A stretch of 64,000 nt of DNA from the NCBI RefSeq assembly GCF_004664715.2, contig NC_051082.1:8190498-8254497 (forward strand), in the 5' to 3' direction. The DNA comes from Peromyscus leucopus (Eukaryota > Chordata > Mammalia > Rodentia > Cricetidae). Below are positions 1 to 10,643 of the stretch, one piece after another. The number at the start of each line of letters is the position of its first letter. Within the stretch, counting starts at the first letter, position 1. A model generated the notes under the pieces. The model was not told the origin of the DNA, made no database searches, and was given only the letters and a program-made list of their open reading frames with translations. The position numbers were made by a program, and so were the translations under genes.

Positions 1-246
1 GGAAGAGCTACGACACACAGACGAGCACAAAGCCGCCTTCCTCACACGGCCAGAGGCCAAGGCCCTTTTTCTGACTGGTGTAATTACAGCACCCTCCAGG
101 TGGACCTGCTAAGAAGCTGGAAATGTAGAGACACAAACGGCAGCTGACACGGTCAGGAAGCCTGCTCGCCAGACCACGCCCTGCCGTGGAGGTGTGAGGC
201 AGGGGAGTGACCAGGCAGCCCCCAGGCCCAGGGCTTCCTTCCGTAC
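1..246 (-). other. Suds3: Suds3 intron 6, 5' part
   Basis: Unique-looking sequence downstream of the exon 6 donor. I see no repeat and no further exon before the window edge. Confidence 0.7.
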
Positions 247-403
247 CTCCCGTCAGCTCCATGGTGAGCTTCTCATTCTCTATCATCTTCTTCTTCTCTT
301 CGAGCTCGGCGATGAGGTTCTCCTTCAGCTCCACCTTCTTGTCTTCAAACTCCTTCACCGCCGCCTTCTTCTCCTTAATATAGTTCCTTTCCACCTGTTC
401 GGT
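247..403 (-). CDS. Suds3: Suds3 coding exon 6
   Basis: A 157-nt exon encoding residues 121-172 ([20 protein letters not shown], then [20 protein letters not shown] and [12 protein letters not shown]) plus the first base of codon 173. The acceptor is CCCAG|ACC (AG at 405-404) and the donor is GGAG|GTACGG (GT at 246-245). It is a Lys/Glu-rich coiled coil. The next exon, toward the SIN3-binding region, lies off the left edge. Confidence 0.97.
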
Positions 404-3400
404 CTGGGCCAAACAAAGATGGGGGCTGGGGTGGCGCGGCCACAGGTGCCAGCCCGCCACCGGCTCTGACCTCAGAAGCAGAGCAAGCCTGAGACCTCAG
501 TTCACCCACACTGACCGGTGGGACCAGGGGTCTTGGGGACAATCCCAGGAGGCACCCCAAACCCAGTCATGGTACAGCGCTTACTCCAGACACTGCGCTG
601 CCACCCAGCCCCTCTTCTCCCCGTCACGAGTCTGGGGCTTTAACGCCAAAACAGAACTGGAGTCTCTCAAGATGGCAAGCAGTCCCTTTGGGAAGGCCAC
701 GATTTCAAGTAAAAACAGTCCACTCCAGATGAAGTTTCTGCACTCAGAATTAATTATATGATACTGAAGCAGACAGCGTGCTATTATGTTTGATCCCTAA
801 GAACAAAAGCAACTACAGACCATTCATTAGGCGCCTGAACCTTCAAGTACTCACACATCAAAATTAAGCTATTAATAAAATAAAAAACTGCCTAAAAGCC
901 TACTTGTGAAATCTCACCAATGTCCTGCGAGATGACTGTGTGGCTGGAGTACACAGTCTGCCTGGCCGCGACTGTGTGTGTGTGCAGAACTGATTTTAGT
1001 AAAAATGTCTTCCAAGTAAGTAATGTGACTCTGACAAACCAAAGAGCACCCCGTACCCCCTCTAGGACCCAGGGGCAGCCTATCAATCCAGAACCAGGCC
1101 CCTGTCTCAGTACCATAGCACGAAGCTGTCTGTGCCATGAGTGGAAATGTTAACTCCATCTTGCTCCAGACCCAGTGAAGTCCCAGCGTAAGATGGATCT
1201 GTGGAGCCAGCTCAGAGACTGGGCTCGGGGAGAGGGGCTAGCAAATCCCAGGCAACAGTCCTGAGATACTTCAAACGGACAGGCTGTGGTCTGGAGAGGT
1301 AGGGTAGCGGGGAGGATGCTTGCTGCTCTTCCAAAGGACCTGAATTTGGTTCTCAGCACCCGAGTTGGGCGGCTCACAACTGTCTGTAACTCCAGCTTCA
1401 GCAGATCCAGCACCCTCTTCTGGCCTCTAGAGGCACCCACGTATGTGGTAGTCACTCATAGATAAATTAGATTTTAAATTCAAAACCAAGAAACAGTGAG
1501 GTGTGACGTCCCAACCCTGCATGATGACTGCTGAGTGAACGGAAGGTCTGAGCAGACACCGAGCATCCCCGCATCAAGCAGACGGTGGCAAAGCTTTCCA
1601 AACCGTATACTTGCTGACAGAGGAGGGCGGCAGATCAAGAGGCGCCGCAGCCTCAGAAGGAAGGCGCCTGCAGACCCGAGACCCCTGAGTACTTACTTCC
1701 AGTTGGAGGAAGAGTTCTGAAAGAGAGAAAAGCGCAGTTAGAGTCGCCCGCCCGGCCACCATCTTCTAGATGGTGTCAGGAGTCACGGAGTCTCGGCAGT
1801 TCTGCCCGAGCAGCCTGACAAAATGCAAAGCTGTCCTCCCACTGAAACCCACCCAGGACAGCCCAGTGAGACACAACATAGTCACCTTGGAGGCAGAGGC
1901 CACGTGGAAGCTTTCAAAGTGGGCAGGACCCTCTGGACCCTCCAGAGGACAAGGGTCTGGGCTCAGATGGGACTTAACTCTGAGGCCTTCCTGACAGACC
2001 TGAATTCATCAAGTCCTACTCTAAGCTCCGTTAGTCCTACTGTGTGCCGGACAAAATAATTGTTTTCTTATATAAAACAATTTATAAACAGGAATATCTG
2101 TTTACCTATGTGATGGCTATTTATTCTTGGTTGTCAACTTGACTACATCTAGAATTAACTAAAACCTAAGCAGCTGGGTACACCTGGGAGAAACTGTCTT
2201 TTAAATCACTGAAGTGGGGAGACCCACCTTTAATCTGGGCCACACCTTTTGGTGGCAGCCTGTAGAAAGGACGTGGAGGAAGGAAGCTCACCCTCTTTGC
2301 CTGCTTGCCCTCCGTCTCATTGGCCTTGCAGCCTACGTCTTCCGGAGCCCACCATCTACTGAAGGCCGGCTGAGATAACCAGCCTCGAACGCCTGCTGGC
2401 TTCTCGGACCTTCCATCGGGAGACAGCCACTGCTAGACTGGCTGGACCACGGCCCATGAACCACTCTAACAAACCCCATTTGTACCTAGAGACTCGTTCT
2501 TTTTTTTTTTTTTTTTTTTTTTTTTGTTTTTCGAGACAGGGTTTCTCTGTGTAGCTTTGTGCCTTTCCTGGAGCTCACTTGGTAGCCCAGGCTGGCCTCG
2601 AACTCAGAGATCCGCCTGGCTCTGCCTCCCGAGTGCTGGGATTAAAGGCGTGTGCCACCACCGCCCGGCGAGACTCGTTCTATCGGTTCTGTTCCTCTAG
2701 AGACCCTAACACAGCCCAGCAGCCTCCACTGGGAGGCTGTAAGTTCCGAGAAAGCCAGCATTTGAAACAAAACCAGTCTGTGACTCCCATCTTTCCTGGG
2801 TCAGTGTGAGATGGCTACACTTGGTCCACAAAGACCATGGATGGACCAGAAACTTCGGGGTGTCACAGGTTCTGTGGTCTCCTTGGCAAGCCTCAAATCC
2901 TACAGACCATATTTCCCTGTGAAAAGCAACACCCACATACTCTGTGGAGCTTTCAGACTTCCAGAACTCAGACGAAGAGCCCAGACATTTTGTCTGATGA
3001 AAAGCACTCAGAACAAACAAACCACTCATTCCAGAGGCCAGGGTCACTCCAGCCAGGGGACTGTGGGCGCAGCCACCCGCTGCATGGTTCCTTTTTCTTT
3101 TCTTTTTTTTTTTTTTTGGTTTTTCGAGACAGGGTTTCTCTGTGTAGTTTTGGTGCCCATCCTGGATCTCGCTCTGTAGATCAGGCTGGCCTCTAACTCA
3201 GAGATCTGCCCGCCTCTGTCTCCCGAGTGCTGGGATTAAAGGCGTGCGCCACCGCCGCCTGGCAGCTGTATGGTTCTTTAGCACTTACCATTCATTAATT
3301 TTCTGTAGATGGGTATTCATGGCCAATGAAATGGTGAGTTTCCTGAAGCCATGGAAGTACTAATGGGCACAGATGCTCCAACACCCTGAGCAAATGCTAT

Positions 3401-6400
3401 GCAGAGCAGACCGCAAGCATTCCATGCCACCAAGTGCTTGAACACATGGAGACCATCACAAGACCACACCCCTCCTCTCAGGTGCAGAAGAAACCAAGCA
3501 CAGGCATGATGAGTTACAGCCACCAAGTGGACACCAAGCCAGGAGCAACACACGGCAGGGGCGGCCCTGACACGCTGGGCTCCTGGAGGGCAGGTGACCA
3601 CCTTACCTAACCGCAGCCTGGGCACACCCGTGCCTCACGTTCCCCCAGTGGAGATTCGGGTGTGTTCTATGAGCATGGACAAGCGGGAGGCAGGCACACG
3701 GGTGCCCTGTGCACACTGGAGCGCCTACCTGCGTTCCGGATCCTCTCTCTGTACTGCTGGTCCAGCTTCTTCATCCTCTTCTGATATTCCTGTAACGTAC
3801 CTGATGGGGCATTCACAAAGCAGAGACTCAGAAAATCAGCCGGCTCTGCACACGTCTCTAAGTCACCGTCTAGCATCCAGAGCAAGCCTAGAGAGCCGTA
3901 CCAGAGAAGAGGCACACAGCAGACAGTACCAGAGACCATGTGGAGCCCCCCCATTGGAACCCTCTCCCCGGGGGGTAAGGGGGGAAGTGGGGGTGAGTAG
4001 AAGGGCACAGACACCCAGATACAGACACCCAGGTGACGCTAATCACGGGATCCCACAGTCTAAGACGATGGGCCCCACTCTCCCGGAGAAGGCCCATCCT
4101 CTCACAGTGACGTCTAGGTCAAGACTATCCAGGAGACCTTTCTGTAATGGCGGAAAACTCTACCTTCGCAATGTCCAATACAGTGGCCAGTAGCCATGAG
4201 GGGCTACTTCAGGGCTGAAACTTGATCAATACAACCGAGGAACCAGATCGCTAATTTAATCAATTCAATGAGACTTAGTCACGTGGCCCGTGGCAGTCAG
4301 ACGGTGCAGGTGCCGACCCTGAGACCTCTGCCTGTTCGTCTCGCCCCAAGGCAGCTGTCAAGAGCCCCCATCTGTAGGAAGCACTTGTGGGTACAGTACC
4401 CGGCAAAGGACCAGGGCCCAGGGGCAACCTTCCGGCAAGGAGGTGCCCACGGGGAAGCAGTCGCCCTGACAGACTGCAGCGTGCCACAGAGACCGCAGCT
4501 GACCTGCCCGCTTCACACTATGGTCGGCACTCTGCTCCGGGCCCTTCTTTCTTCCCTTTGTAGATGAAGCAAGAGATGGGACATGCCCCAAAGTCACCTT
4601 CCTTAGAGAGCAGCGACACTGGGTGGCAAGCTTGTCCCAGAACTTGAGGAGCCGGCTCTCAGTCAGGCTGCCAAGCCTTTAACGGCCACCGGACTTGCAA
4701 GACATGGCCACTTATAATTTACCAAGAAAAGAGAGCAGCGCGGCGAAGTGTGGACTCAGCTTAGAAAGAAGGAGAACTCGACTTCTTTGATAACAATGTC
4801 CCTCTTGCTTAAAAACGGTTTGTGTGCCTGTGTGTGTGTGTGTATCTGGAAGTCAGAGGACATCTCTCGGAGCTCTGGCCTCCCACCATGTGAACTGTGG
4901 GCATCAATGTCACGTCATAAGGCTTGGTGGCAAGTTCCTTAGGTCACTGAGCCATCTTGCTGACCCACAACATCCTTTTAAAAAAACAAAGTCTGTCTTA
5001 GACATGGTGGTCTCCAATCTGTGCCCCAAGGACCCAAGGGAAACTTCAGTTCAAGAATTTGTTCCATACTGAGAACAGTGAAATAGGAAAGTCAGAAACT
5101 CACTTTTATGGTAAGACAGCAGAACGTGCGTCAGGTGGCTAACACACACCAGACTCAGCCCTCCCTCAGGCTCCCAGACAGACGTAACCTGGAGACTTGA
5201 AGGGCTCGCGGCCCCGGGTGCTGTGGAGGCGCAGGGCAGGCGTCTCCCACCTACCTTCCTGTAACTGCTGCAGCTGCCGCTTCAGAGATGCCAGCTTGTC
5301 CTGGTACATCCTGGAAGAGAGGAAGGGCGCAGCTCGAGCTCACTCGGCACAGCGAGGCGGGACCAGGCTATCGGGGGACGCTCTTCGTCCCCAGTGCTCT
5401 TCGGGGCGGAGAAGGGGAGTCTGGCTGAAGAGGTGCGAGGGAGAAGAGACTCGGTCCCGCACTCCTGAGGCACAGTGTGTACGATCCCGTGAAGGAGAGG
5501 TGGCCCCGATGCATGTCTGTAAGAGCTCACCACAAAGACCGGGAGCGCGTGCTGCTCTCTTGGATTCAAGACGCAGAAGAAATGAGGTTAAACATAACTT
5601 CTGTATCAACCGTACCTACACAACCCTACAATTAAATTGTAAATGGCAAAAAGGGATGGAGGAGATGGCTCAGAGGGTTAGAACACTTGCCACCAAGCCT
5701 GATGGCCTGAGTTCCACCCCTGGGACCAACACAGTAAAGGAGAGAACCAGCTCCTGCAAGTTGTCCTCTGTCACAGCACCGCGGGGGATAACCCGTCAAG
5801 ACACAAAATGAACACACAAAAACGTCATTTCCAAAAGGATCCTGGATAGTGGGATAAGGAGACGCCCTCAGCATACCTCCTCTACAGCCAGCACTGCGTG
5901 TGAGCAATGAGCACCAAGTCCACAACTCCTACGTCACTTTAAAGGCCCTGCATTTTCAGGATCAGAAACACAATGCTAACTTGGGCTTACAAGTTAAAAT
6001 GCAGGACGAGGGCCCAGAATACACTGAGCAAAGCGAGCTGTTCTTCTCAGCTCTCACACAGAGGGCTTATGGGCAACCACACACACCAGCAAGTCTGTCT
6101 GAGCTGTGAACTCCTGGCATATCATATCCAGGTCAAATCTTTTGCTTCTCCAGGGAAAACACTCCCAATTGCTCAGCAACAGCAAAGGCCTAAGAGAAGA
6201 CCCTTCCACGAGACCTTTTCACTCCTCAGAAAGGCTATCAGATGCAACACACGTCTTTTCAGAACAGTGAGAGGCCTGTGAGCCCCACCCCAAACCCTCT
6301 TTCATGACCAACCCTAATGTGCAGCTCATGTTCAACATGACGGAAAGCATTCAGTTGTCATCACAATGGCTGTCTAGCTTAGTAAGCATGAAGGAGGTCT

Positions 6401-7694
6401 GGCCAGTCAAAAGCTCATCTCTAAAACTGCTGCTGAGGAGGGCTGGAGAGATGCACTGGCTGCTCTAGGTTCGGGCCTGCCCCTGTGTGGCAGCTGACAG
6501 CAGTCTGAAACTCCAGTTCCAGGAGATCCAACGCCCTCTTCTGGTCTCCGAGGGCACTGCAAATGTGGTACACAGAACATGCAGGCCAAACACCCATACA
6601 CAAAAAAGAAATCGATCTTTCAAAAAAAAAAAAAAAAAAAAACAAACAAACAAACCACACACACTGTTCTGAAACATGACAAGGACAAGAATGAGAGTAG
6701 CAGTCACCCAGACAGTGTCTGAGAAGTCTGTGGAACCCAGGGCACCAAGCTCCACCACATAGAGAGAATAGCCAATTCCTGCCCTGAGTCCTCTTGGAAA
6801 CGGAATGCTTGCAGAATGATAAAGGAAGGGGGCGGGGCCGGGGCCGACATGGGATCCCTTGTCGTGATGCACTTCAAACAGGCCAGACTCCACCAGTCAA
6901 AAGCTGGCAAAGCAGAAAAGCCAGGCAGAGTTCCGGGGTGCAACTGAGAACACACGCGTGAATTATTCATGTAACCTTGGGCCAGCATCAGCCACACCTG
7001 GCTGAGGTGCACCTTTGGGTTCAAAAGCTTGAAAATGACAGATTCCAGAGATGGCCACACATTTGAAAGGAGACTCTAGGGGCGAAGAAACATGGACCAC
7101 CTTCCCTGTAGGAGCTGAAAGGTTCAAAACAGATCCAATAGGTTCTCAAAACAGATCCAATGGGGCCTCAAAACAGATCCAATGGGGCCTCAAAATAGAT
7201 CCAAGAGGGTCTCAAAATAGATCCAAGAGGGTCTCAAAATAGATCCAAGAGGGTCTCAAAATAGATCCGGTAGGGTCCCAAAATAGACCCAATAGGTTCT
7301 CAAAACAGATCCAATAGGGCCTCAAAACAGATCCAATAGGGCCTCAAAACAGATCCAATAGGGTTCAAAATAGAGCAATCACCACTTCCTGAAAGCTGAG
7401 TGTGGTGCCTCATAATCTGCAATCCAGCACTCAGGAGTATGAAGCAGGAGGATTGTGATGAGTTCAAGCATCCTTGGGCGACAAAATGATTTCCAGCTCA
7501 CCCTCGAGGGATGGCCTCTCTCTAACCCGTCCTACCCCGGCACCCATCTGGCCGGGCAGTACAGTGGCGTGCACTCATAGTCTCAGTGGCAGGCTGATAC
7601 AGGAGGAAAGCTGGAAGCCAAAAGTTTGAGACCGGTGTGGCAACCTGGCAAAACTCTGGTTTTCGTTTCTTGGTGGTGGTTGGTGGTGTGTTTT

Positions 7695-7731
<37 letters not shown>

Positions 7732-8926
7732 CCAGGTGTGGCAGGGCACACCGCTAACCCCAGCACTCTGTGAGCTGGAGGCTAGCCTGGTCTCAAAACT
7801 ATTTCCCCGACTCCATCCAAAAAACAAACAGTGCTTTAGCCTCTCTGGGCAGATGTGATTATGGAAGACAAGGGAGGGCATAGGTGAGGATGTGTGGGAG
7901 CAAACAGAGCTGTGTGGCAGGAAGGACTCATAGCCTGCTTCATTCTCAGCTTCCCTGAATTCTGAGCATACTCAGGACACGTAACGTATCGCCTACAATA
8001 TACTGGACAGGGGCTGGGGGTCTGCAAGACACCCATTTCTCTGGGCGCCAGTTTTCACATCAACCACACCTTCATCACCCCCACCCCACCATTTCAGTCA
8101 TGGCTCTTTGGAGCCTCCAAGCAGAACCTCGTAACCAGGAAGACTCTTAGATGTGCCCGGAGGGGAAGTGACAGGAACATTCCAGCTTTGCAAGCACTAA
8201 GGTCAAAACCGGAGTCTCTAGGATGACTGAGCCAATTGTGTATTCCAGAGAAAAGGCACAAAGCCCGACTCACTGTTCCTTCATCTCCACGTAGTCTTCC
8301 TCATCGTGCTTCGCCAGGTCTGTCTCGCTGGCGTCCTCTGTGTCTGCATGAGATGGGGGGAGAAGTGACGGCTGAGATCAAAAGCCACAGAACTGGCACC
8401 AAGACAGCATGATTAACGGGCATCTGGGAGAATAACAAATTCCTACCCAACCTGGGCCTGCGTGAACCTACTAGCAAAAGTCATTATATTACATGTGGTT
8501 AAAGCAAAAAAGAAAATGCCAGTGCCTTTCCATCTTGGGTTTATGCTGAAAATCTGCTTTTATATGATGTACAATCAGAGAAGAGGTCACACCGGATGGG
8601 CAGGCCACAGAGCAACAATGTGCACAGTTCAAGACAGGTTCTGAAGCCGGCGTTGGTGGCGCACGCCTTTAGTCCCAGCACTCGGGAGGCAGAGCCAGGC
8701 GGATCTCTGTGAGTTCGAGGCCAGCCTGGGCTACCAAGTGAGCTCCAGGAAAGGCGCAAAGCTACACAGAGAAACCCTGTCTCGAAAAACCAAAAAAAAA
8801 AAAAAAAAGACAGGCTCTGAGCATGCACAAGCTCATCCCACCACGTGTTAGGTATATACAATAAGAAGGACACCATCCTCACAACAAATTCAGTTCTAAC
8901 AACTGAAATGCTTTCAAAGCTAACAG

Positions 8927-8967
<41 letters not shown>

Positions 8968-10643
8968 GGAGAGGAGCAAGATAATTTTTAAAAAATTTTC
9001 CGAAACCTTGCATGGCCAAAACTAGATTTAAAAACAAGGGCTGGAGGCATGACTCAGTATAGTTAAGAAAGTTGTTCTTTGCAGAGGATAATGGGACTGG
9101 TTCCCCAACCCCCACATCAGATGGTTTATAATGTCTGGTAACTCCAGTTCAAGGGGATCTGGCACCCTCTTCTGGTTTCAAGGGGCACCTGTACATATGT
9201 GGTGCACATAAACTCAGACACATAGACATACACATAAACAAAATTTAATTAATTAAAAACATGTTCAATTATATTTATTTCATTTTATGTGTATGAGTAC
9301 TCTGCGTGTGAGCGCACCACTTGCCTGCCTGGTATCCACAGAGGTCAGAGGTCAGGAAGTACTAATCCCCCCCGGAGCTGGAGTTATAGGCAGCCGTGAG
9401 CCATCAAAACCTGGATCCTCTGAAAAATCAGTAAATGCCCTAAACGGGTGAACCATTTCTCTAGGCCACATATATGTGTGTGTGTGTATACACACACATA
9501 CATACATAAAATAATAACAATTTAAACTGGTTTTAAACAAATAGCTGAATCCAATAGCCCTTACATTGAAGAGGAAGGGGGATCAATTTTGTCTTCACTG
9601 CACCCCCTCGTGGTCATTAAAAGCAATGCAGCGTTACACAAGGCAAAATCCCCGGTTAAGCCTTGCCTTTTAACATAGTTAAACCAAATGCATTCAGTTC
9701 CTTCAACTTTCTGCTCTGCATACACTGCCCGCTTTTTTTTTTTTTTTTTTTGAAAGGGACTTTCACAGAGGTCCTGTCTAGAGCCAGTCAGCTACGTCCC
9801 TAGGCAGTAGAGAGACTAAGATAAGTAAGACGACCCTCCTTGCAGACAGCGAAGCTTTTTACAGCCCGACTTTATACTACACGCCACTCATACAAAGGCC
9901 TCCCCCCCACCCTTTCCCCCTCCGCACCTCTCCACCTAGCTAGCTCCTTCCTCGATCTCTCTGGGTGTCCCCTCACACTTATAGCCACACGAGTAAACAA
10001 AGTCCAGATTGAGAAGTGAAGCTCTGGGAAGCAATAATGCAAAATACTCGGGACCGAAAACAAATCCCGACCTCCCCTTGCGTCTACTTTCACAGCGGCA
10101 AAGCGGGTTTCATTTAACCCTCCCACCTACCCAGGAAGTGAGGACTCCATACTACTCCGCAGCAGGTGGGTAAACAAGAGGCTGGGGGCGCGGGGTCACA
10201 AAGCTGGGGTAGGTGCCCGCGTAAACGAATACTTAACACCTGGCAGATTCCAGGTCCCCCGGCGGAGCTAGGGGGATAAGCATTTTGAGGAGAGAAGCTG
10301 GGCATCCCTCCGACGACCCGAGTGCACTCCCAGGGATGACTTTCTCCCCGACCACCCAGAGAGGATCTGAGACACTGAGCGGGGAGGGACGATCTCAAAG
10401 GGGGCGAACCCCTGGCTCTGAAGACCTCTAGCGACCTCTGACCCCTGTCCCAGAGCCCCCCACCCCCGCCCCGGACCCCGATCCCCGGCCGAGGCCCGCA
10501 CCTTCGTCGGACTCGCGACCCCGGCAGCTGCGCTCGTCGTCCTCGGCGCTCTCCAGCTCCTCGTCGTCCTCCGGGTAGTACTCCGGGGCGGGCGGCGCTG
10601 CAGCCGGGGCGGGCGCCGGAGCCAGCAACCCCGCGGCGCTCAT
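247..10643 (-). CDS. Suds3: Suds3, SIN3-HDAC corepressor subunit SDS3 (5' six coding exons, partial)
   Basis: Spliced minus-strand gene, cut by the left edge of the window. Exons 10643-10502, 8343-8274, 5310-5255, 3800-3729, 1716-1697 and 403-247 join in frame (517 nt) to give residues 1-172 plus one base of codon 173. The product matches what I recall of mammalian SUDS3: an Ala/Pro-rich N-terminus ([17 protein letters not shown]), an acidic stretch ([13 protein letters not shown]), then a long charged helix from about residue 65 onward ([51 protein letters not shown]) predicted to be coiled coil. In this family the coiled coil mediates self-association and a downstream segment binds SIN3 and supports HDAC1/2 recruitment in the nucleus. 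That downstream half is not in the window. The full protein is about 328 residues, so roughly half is here. Every junction has GT-AG borders. Introns are about 1.3-3.0 kb and hold SINEs plus one minisatellite. Confidence 0.97.
404..1281 (-). other. Suds3: Suds3 intron 5, unique part
   Basis: No SINE or exon recognised. It is moderately AT-rich around 720-900. Small frames in it look like chance. Confidence 0.5.
1282..1482 (+). repeat. B2 SINE, diverged
   Basis: It has the tRNA-derived head (ctggagaggtaggg), then the body signatures 'caactgtctgtaactccag' and 'caccctcttctggcct', and an AT-rich tail. It lies in Suds3 intron 5. Confidence 0.8.
1697..1716 (-). CDS. Suds3: Suds3 coding exon 5 (20-nt microexon)
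   Basis: Only 20 nt: two bases completing Glu114, then Leu-Phe-Leu-Gln-Leu-Glu (115-120). It is flanked by a strong pyrimidine tract with CAG (AG at 1718-1717) and a consensus GTAAGT donor (1696-1691). The peptide ELFLQLE is exactly what joins exon 4 (RIRNA) to exon 6 (TEQVERNY) in SUDS3. It is too short for routine ORF detection. Skipping it would shift the frame. Confidence 0.95.
2107..2714 (+). mobile_element. hAT/URR-like rodent DNA transposon, interrupted by a B1
   Basis: It begins near 'ggttgtcaacttgactac', passes 'gggccacacctttt' and 'ggctggaccacgg', and ends 'ctagagaccctaacacag'. This matches a familiar rodent nonautonomous element related in layout to those at 50.2 and 60.4 kb. The exact family name is uncertain. 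A B1 is inserted near its right end (2501-2669). Confidence 0.6.
2501..2669 (-). repeat. B1 SINE inside the 2.1-2.7 kb DNA transposon
   Basis: A near-complete B1 in minus orientation (T-tract first, gagacagggtttctctgtg, then the gccaccaccgcccggc end). A perfect 12-bp target duplication, gagactcgttct, sits at 2489-2500 and 2670-2681. Confidence 0.95.
2715..3093. other. Suds3 intron 4, unique segment
   Basis: No repeat or exon recognised. Confidence 0.4.
3094..3264 (-). repeat. B1 SINE
   Basis: Minus-oriented B1 with a long T tract and the terminal gcgccaccgccgcctggc. Imperfect target duplication gctg[c/t]atggttc at 3079-3090 and 3265-3276. It lies in Suds3 intron 4. Confidence 0.92.
3729..3800 (-). 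CDS. Suds3: Suds3 coding exon 4
   Basis: A 72-nt exon. It completes Gly90, encodes [20 protein letters not shown] plus RNA, and opens Glu114. The acceptor is ATCAG at 3805-3801 and the donor is GCAG|GTAGGC. The exon itself begins GTACGT, so the acceptor is immediately followed by a donor-like hexamer (see findings). The content is coiled coil. Confidence 0.97.
3801..4815. other. Suds3 intron 3, unique segment
   Basis: No SINE recognised. Long open frames near 3594-4193 and 4268-4597 have no protein character that I recognise. Confidence 0.5.
4816..4970 (-). repeat. B3-type SINE
   Basis: Minus-oriented B3 features: gtcagaggacatct, ccaccatgtgaact, ggcttggtggcaagttcc and cactgagccatcttgctgac. 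A short (TG)n lies at the left end. Confidence 0.75.
5255..5310 (-). CDS. Suds3: Suds3 coding exon 3
   Basis: A 56-nt exon with acceptor CTTCCAG|G (AG at 5312-5311) and donor GAAG|GTAGGT. It encodes the end of Gln71, [18 protein letters not shown] and the first base of Gly90. The heptad-like spacing of leucines and glutamines marks the start of the predicted coiled coil. Confidence 0.97.
5655..5820 (+). repeat. B3-type SINE
   Basis: Plus-oriented: gaggagatggctcagagggt, cctgatggcctgagttc, ggagagaaccagctcctgc and aagttgtcctctg. It lies in Suds3 intron 2. Confidence 0.85.
5825..6435. other. Suds3 intron 2, unique segment
   Basis: No repeat or exon recognised. Confidence 0.4.
6438..6655 (+). 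repeat. B2 SINE
   Basis: ggctggagagatgcactggc head, gccctcttctggtctcc body, and an A-rich tail (A20 then caaacaaa). Confidence 0.85.
6660..7124. other. Suds3 intron 2, unique segment
   Basis: Nothing recognised apart from a small GC-rich patch near 6830. Confidence 0.4.
7125..7377. repeat. 22-nt minisatellite, 11 copies plus a partial
   Basis: Eleven head-to-tail units of consensus caaaacagatccaatagggt plus two variable bases (21-22 nt each), then a partial unit ending near 7377. There are two internal variant types, aacagatccaat and aatagatccaag. The middle copies share the latter, which implies local copy expansion. There are no spacers, so this is not a CRISPR array. Confidence 0.95.
7388..7500 (+). 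repeat. Old B1-like SINE fragment
   Basis: Diverged B1 features: gtgtggtgcctcataatc, cagcactcaggagta and gagttcaagc. Confidence 0.5.
7548..7724 (+). repeat. Old B1-like SINE with A-tail
   Basis: ggccgggcagtacagtggcg start, diverged B1 body, and A25 at about 7700-7724. Confidence 0.5.
7728..7830 (+). repeat. Old B1-like SINE fragment
   Basis: ggccaggtgtggcagggcac, cccagcactctgtgagctgg, ggctagcctggtctcaaaac. It follows the tail of the preceding SINE directly. Confidence 0.5.
7831..8273. other. Suds3 intron 2, unique segment upstream of exon 2 donor
   Basis: No repeat or exon recognised. Confidence 0.4.
8274..8343 (-). CDS. Suds3: Suds3 coding exon 2
   Basis: A 70-nt exon with acceptor TGCAG|AC (AG at 8345-8344) and donor CA|GTGAGT (GT at 8273-8272). 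It completes Asp48, encodes [20 protein letters not shown] plus KE, and opens Gln71. It continues the acidic N-terminal region. Phase 1 in and phase 2 out agree with exons 1 and 3. Confidence 0.97.
8645..8807 (+). repeat. B1 SINE, young
   Basis: Full-length plus-oriented B1 (ggcgcacgcctttagtccc to ctgtctcgaaaaacc plus A17). Target duplication agacagg[t/c]tctga at 8632-8644 and 8808-8820. It lies in Suds3 intron 1. Confidence 0.95.
8930..8963. repeat. Poly(A) tract
   Basis: An uninterrupted run of about 34 A with no intact SINE directly attached. Confidence 0.8.
9038..9262 (+). repeat. B2 SINE
   Basis: gggctggaggcatgactcag head, ggcaccctcttctggtttc body, and an aattaattaaaa tail. Confidence 0.8.
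9265..9498 (-). repeat. B2 SINE followed by (TG)n/(CA)n
   Basis: Minus-oriented B2: tttcattttatgtgtatgag, agaggtcagaggtcagg, ggagctggagttataggc and gaaccatttctctaggcc, ending in a short tgtgtgtgtatacacacaca tract. Confidence 0.75.
9500..10439. other. Suds3 intron 1 near the promoter, unique
   Basis: Contains a T18 run at about 9733-9750. No exon or SINE recognised. It becomes GC-rich toward exon 1. Confidence 0.5.

Noticed and set aside
3594..4193. 199-codon plus-strand frame antisense to Suds3 exon 4
   Set aside because: Shadow frame. The real coding is on the minus strand with splice sites. No family resemblance.
7125..7377. CRISPR-like array
   Set aside because: The 22-nt units are directly contiguous with no spacers. 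It is a eukaryotic minisatellite.
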